Positions 22,318 to 24,596 of a stretch of DNA of 24,596 nucleotides are shown here, in pieces. The stretch spans positions 1-24,596 of the forward strand of contig JAUXCK010000004.1 of NCBI GenBank assembly GCA_030618925.1, written 5' to 3'. The number at the start of each line of letters is the position of its first letter. Position 1 is the first letter of the stretch. The notes under the pieces were generated by a model, which ran no database searches, was not told the DNA's origin, and saw only the letters and a list, made by a program, of their open reading frames with translations. The translations under genes were made by a program, and so were the position numbers. Source of the DNA: Desulfobacteraceae bacterium (GTDB taxonomy: Bacteria > Desulfobacterota > Desulfobacteria > Desulfobacterales > SURF-7).

Positions 22318-24558
22318 CTATCTGCGCCCGCCCCTGCTGTGGCCGCCGCTCCTTTGGCCGCCGCTCCTCTGGCCACCGCCCTGGCGGGCCTTGTTGTAGC
22401 TTTGGCTTCGTTGATTACCGCGTTGCCTGGCCTGGTTGCTGCGTTCCAGGTCCCGGGTACTGGTCCGGTCTCTGGCGCCGGACTTCACCTGCTGGGGTTG
22501 CTGGGTATTCTGGCGATTCTGTTGCATCTGCTGCGTCTGGGTTCCCTGCTGCTTTTGTTCCTGCCGGGTTCCTTTATCCTGCATTTGCTGCTGACGGGTT
22601 GACTGATCTTTTTCGGATTTCCAGCCATCCTTTGTGTTTGCCTCCCACCCCTTGTCGGTTTTGCGATGGACATCGCCGTTGCGATCTGCAAAAACATTGT
22701 TTTGACGGTTGCTCGCTGTGGGCGCATTGCCTCGCATATTGGCTTTTGAGGGAGACGTCGTCGCTCGCGCCTTATTGCGCTGGCTTTGATAGAGATTTTG
22801 CCTGGAGGCGTTGTGGCTGCCCGCGCGATACCCCGCACGGTATCCGGCATGATGTCCATGCCTGTAGCCGTGGCGATACCCCCCCCGGTACCCCCTGTAA
22901 TGGCTCGGGCCCCACCATCCGCCGACGCCGACGGTGAAGCGAAACGGCCCACTAGAGTAGCTGAAACCAAAACCCCAGCCGCTCCAGGGGTTCCACCGTA
23001 CATGATAGCCCCATGTCGCCGGGCGCGGGTAATAGTACCGCCCATACCAGTAGGGATACGAATACCCCGTTCCATAGATCACGGTCGTATGGTACACATA
23101 GGTGTTTGTATACCCCGGCGTGTAACCCACATATACCACCTCGGGCGTGGCCTGGTAGATGCGCACGAACGTCACGTTATAAATCGGGCATTCCGGAGGG
23201 ATGGTGTAAATCTCATCCGGTACGGAGGTTGCCACCTGCCACGGCCCCCTGGCGCTGTCCGCAACAAACCAGACAGCTTCGTCGCAGGCGTAATATTTCT
23301 TTTCAAACCCAACCACCGGGGTGGCCGTGTTGACGGCAAAAGACATTTTCGTGCCTTTAATGTCTTCGAATTTGGGATCACCGTCGTACGCGACTTCCAG
23401 GCTCGCCTTCTTTCGCTCCACCGTGGCTGTCTGGGGTATCTGTGCATCCAGAACAGCCTCTTTAGCAATATCCGTACCCGGGACTGCGTAAAGCACGGTG
23501 CCCATCTGTGAATCATCTGGAATTTTAGCGAAGTCCGGAGGCAGCTTTTCACCAGGCACATAGCGCCAGGGCCCTTCCACCTTTGCGCCTGCATACCAGC
23601 GCCCTGCCAGCAGGACATAGTATTCCTTGTCCTTAATATGATAAAGGACGTCGCTGTCGGTATTGCTGATATAAAGAAGATCAGTCCCTGCGATGGGTGT
23701 GAGTTCCAGTTTGCCTGTGGAAACGATGAGTTCAGACGGCTCGGTTGCCACGATAATCTTTGGCGGTGGGCCGGGCCCTTCCCCTTCCTCAGCCTTTTCC
23801 TCATCGGCCTCCGGTTCATCCTGTGCCCTGGGGGCTTTTGCGGCAACATCTTTGGGCACATTTTCAGTCACTGCCCAGTCTCCCTGGATGTCCTTGGCCG
23901 AATACCAGGTATCTTTGTCCGCATAGAGGTAATAGGTTTTCTTCGAGGCCAGGTAAAGGATCGTAAAAGGGGTATTGACCACCCTCTCGAGGGTCGTTCC
24001 CTCTTCCTTCTGAAGACGCGGTTCACCGTCTATGGTGATCAGCACTGCCGGCTCGGACGAAAAAAGGATCCTGGGCGGATCTGTGCTGACCCTTTCAGCA
24101 GCCGCATCCCGTTTTCCCTCCAGTTCCAGGGTTGTCAGCAACTGATCCATGGAAATGGACAAATTCCACTGGGGAATCTCTTTTTCCAGCAGTGCCTGCA
24201 GCTTCTGTACTTTTTCATCATCCTGATCTGGAAAGCGTATCTGAACGACCTTCACTTCCATTATGGTGGCAGTCCGCTCCGCCCGGTTTGTGTCAAGGCG
24301 TGCACTGAACCAGACCGCGCCGTAAACCGGCGCCTCCGAACCCTTGAGCTCCACCCCAACCGCAGCACGCGCATCAAGCTGGTTGCCTTCCAGTTTTTCC
24401 GGCTGCGGCTGGTAAATCACTACCACACCTTGAGGCGTATCGATTTCCCGCGGCCAGCCGGCATCCGCGGCCGCCTTTGCCCAAACCGGCCCGGTTAACA
24501 GCAGACCTGCCAAAAGAAAAGATATCAACCATCCAACAAGCTTTAGTCGTTGTGTCAA
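22318..24558 (-). CDS. Large exported protein with three tandem modules and basic low-complexity tail
   Basis: A 746-residue exported protein of unknown function. The TTG start at 24558 is supported by AAGGAGGT ending 6 nt before it; the signal peptide ends near VWAKA (about 27-29). Three modules of about 80 residues repeat (about 161-240, 266-347, 377-455). Each runs from an EP/GT...NT part to a YY...W[YF].A....G.W.....P pattern. An acidic, Pro-rich linker (248-266) separates the first two. Then come a Tyr/Trp/Gly-rich region (about 495-550), His/Arg/Gly repeats (RGYRHGYRHGHHAGYRAG, about 555-573), a NVFADRNGDVHRKTDKGW motif, a Gln-rich part and an Arg/Gly end. It suggests an envelope-associated or surface-binding protein. 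No enzyme motif was seen. Confidence 0.82.
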   Translation of the reverse strand: MTQRLKLVGWLISFLLAGLLLTGPVWAKAAADAGWPREIDTPQGVVVIYQPQPEKLEGNQLDARAAVGVELKGSEAPVYGAVWFSARLDTNRAERTATIMEVKVVQIRFPDQDDEKVQKLQALLEKEIPQWNLSISMDQLLTTLELEGKRDAAAERVSTDPPRILFSSEPAVLITIDGEPRLQKEEGTTLERVVNTPFTILYLASKKTYYLYADKDTWYSAKDIQGDWAVTENVPKDVAAKAPRAQDEPEADEEKAEEGEGPGPPPKIIVATEPSELIVSTGKLELTPIAGTDLLYISNTDSDVLYHIKDKEYYVLLAGRWYAGAKVEGPWRYVPGEKLPPDFAKIPDDSQMGTVLYAVPGTDIAKEAVLDAQIPQTATVERKKASLEVAYDGDPKFEDIKGTKMSFAVNTATPVVGFEKKYYACDEAVWFVADSARGPWQVATSVPDEIYTIPPECPIYNVTFVRIYQATPEVVYVGYTPGYTNTYVYHTTVIYGTGYSYPYWYGRYYYPRPATWGYHVRWNPWSGWGFGFSYSSGPFRFTVGVGGWWGPSHYRGYRGGYRHGYRHGHHAGYRAGYRAGSHNASRQNLYQSQRNKARATTSPSKANMRGNAPTASNRQNNVFADRNGDVHRKTDKGWEANTKDGWKSEKDQSTRQQQMQDKGTRQEQKQQGTQTQQMQQNRQNTQQPQQVKSGARDRTSTRDLERSNQARQRGNQRSQSYNKARQGGGQRSGGQRSGGHSRGGRR

Positions 24559-24596
24559 TTGTCAACCTCCTTCATTTTCTGTTTTACTGTCCTCCC

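Noticed and set aside
22113..22376. 87-codon minus-strand frame in the repeat region
   Set aside because: It overlaps repeat copy 3 and the end of the large exported gene, is Ala-rich by frame shadowing, and has no ribosome site.
23638..24498. 286-codon plus-strand frame
   Set aside because: It is antisense to the large exported protein, which has a signal peptide, repeats and a strong ribosome site. The opposite frame has none of these.

Overview
The window looks like chromosomal DNA from a mesophilic, anaerobic Gram-negative bacterium, most likely a sulfate reducer of the Desulfobacterales type (former Deltaproteobacteria). Clues are the mix of an Na+-translocating NQR-type redox pump, a corrinoid methyl-transfer protein with a hydantoinase-type ATPase, long-chain acyl-CoA dehydrogenase and BadI/MenB-type CoA enzymes, many lipoprotein and outer-membrane genes, and dispersed AT-rich intergenic repeats. 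This placement rests on gene content, not on any marker gene. No rRNA, tRNA, CRISPR array, transposase, integrase or phage gene was seen.

Layout. 1-5784, all minus strand: nqrE (cut by the window edge), nqrD, nqrC, nqrB, then upstream of them an orphan family-3 solute-binding lipoprotein, two small lipoproteins separated by a clear terminator, and a LolA-like periplasmic protein. 6054-6719 (+): a potassium-channel-like membrane protein. 6914-11525 (+): a two-gene unit, a dCache-GAF-HD-GYP membrane receptor/phosphodiesterase followed 1 nt later by an orphan oligopeptide-type binding protein, closed by a terminator. 11692-13985 (+): an outer-membrane barrel protein and a patatin-like lipoprotein whose signal peptide is out of frame with its start codon across a run of ten A. 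14214-14669 (+): a small exported protein. 14747-17410 (-): corrinoid protein and hydantoinase/oxoprolinase-type ATPase with directly abutting reading frames. 17681-19670 (+): a bacterial paraoxonase-like lactonase and a UbiA/MenA-like prenyltransferase. 19692-21816 (-): a BadI/MenB-like crotonase and a long-chain-type acyl-CoA dehydrogenase. 21817-22317: a 500-nt gene-free stretch with two copies of a dispersed repeat. 22318-24558 (-): a large exported protein with three tandem modules and a low-complexity basic tail.

How the parts may work together. The NQR module would couple electron transfer to Na+ export, but no nqrA is present upstream of nqrB. The receptor/binding-protein pair looks like a c-di-GMP signalling unit that reads an extracytoplasmic ligand. 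The corrinoid/ATPase pair looks like half of a methyltransferase system that lacks its substrate methyltransferase here. The crotonase and acyl-CoA dehydrogenase fit acyl-CoA or alicyclic acid degradation; the crotonase beside a MenA-like gene leaves a menaquinone role open.

The most unusual signals are: a 52-57 bp intergenic repeat in three copies, one of which keeps both ends but has an unrelated 24-nt centre of the same length; the patatin poly(A) frameshift; the corrinoid-ATPase pair; the paraoxonase-like gene; and the receptor coupled to an orphan binding protein.
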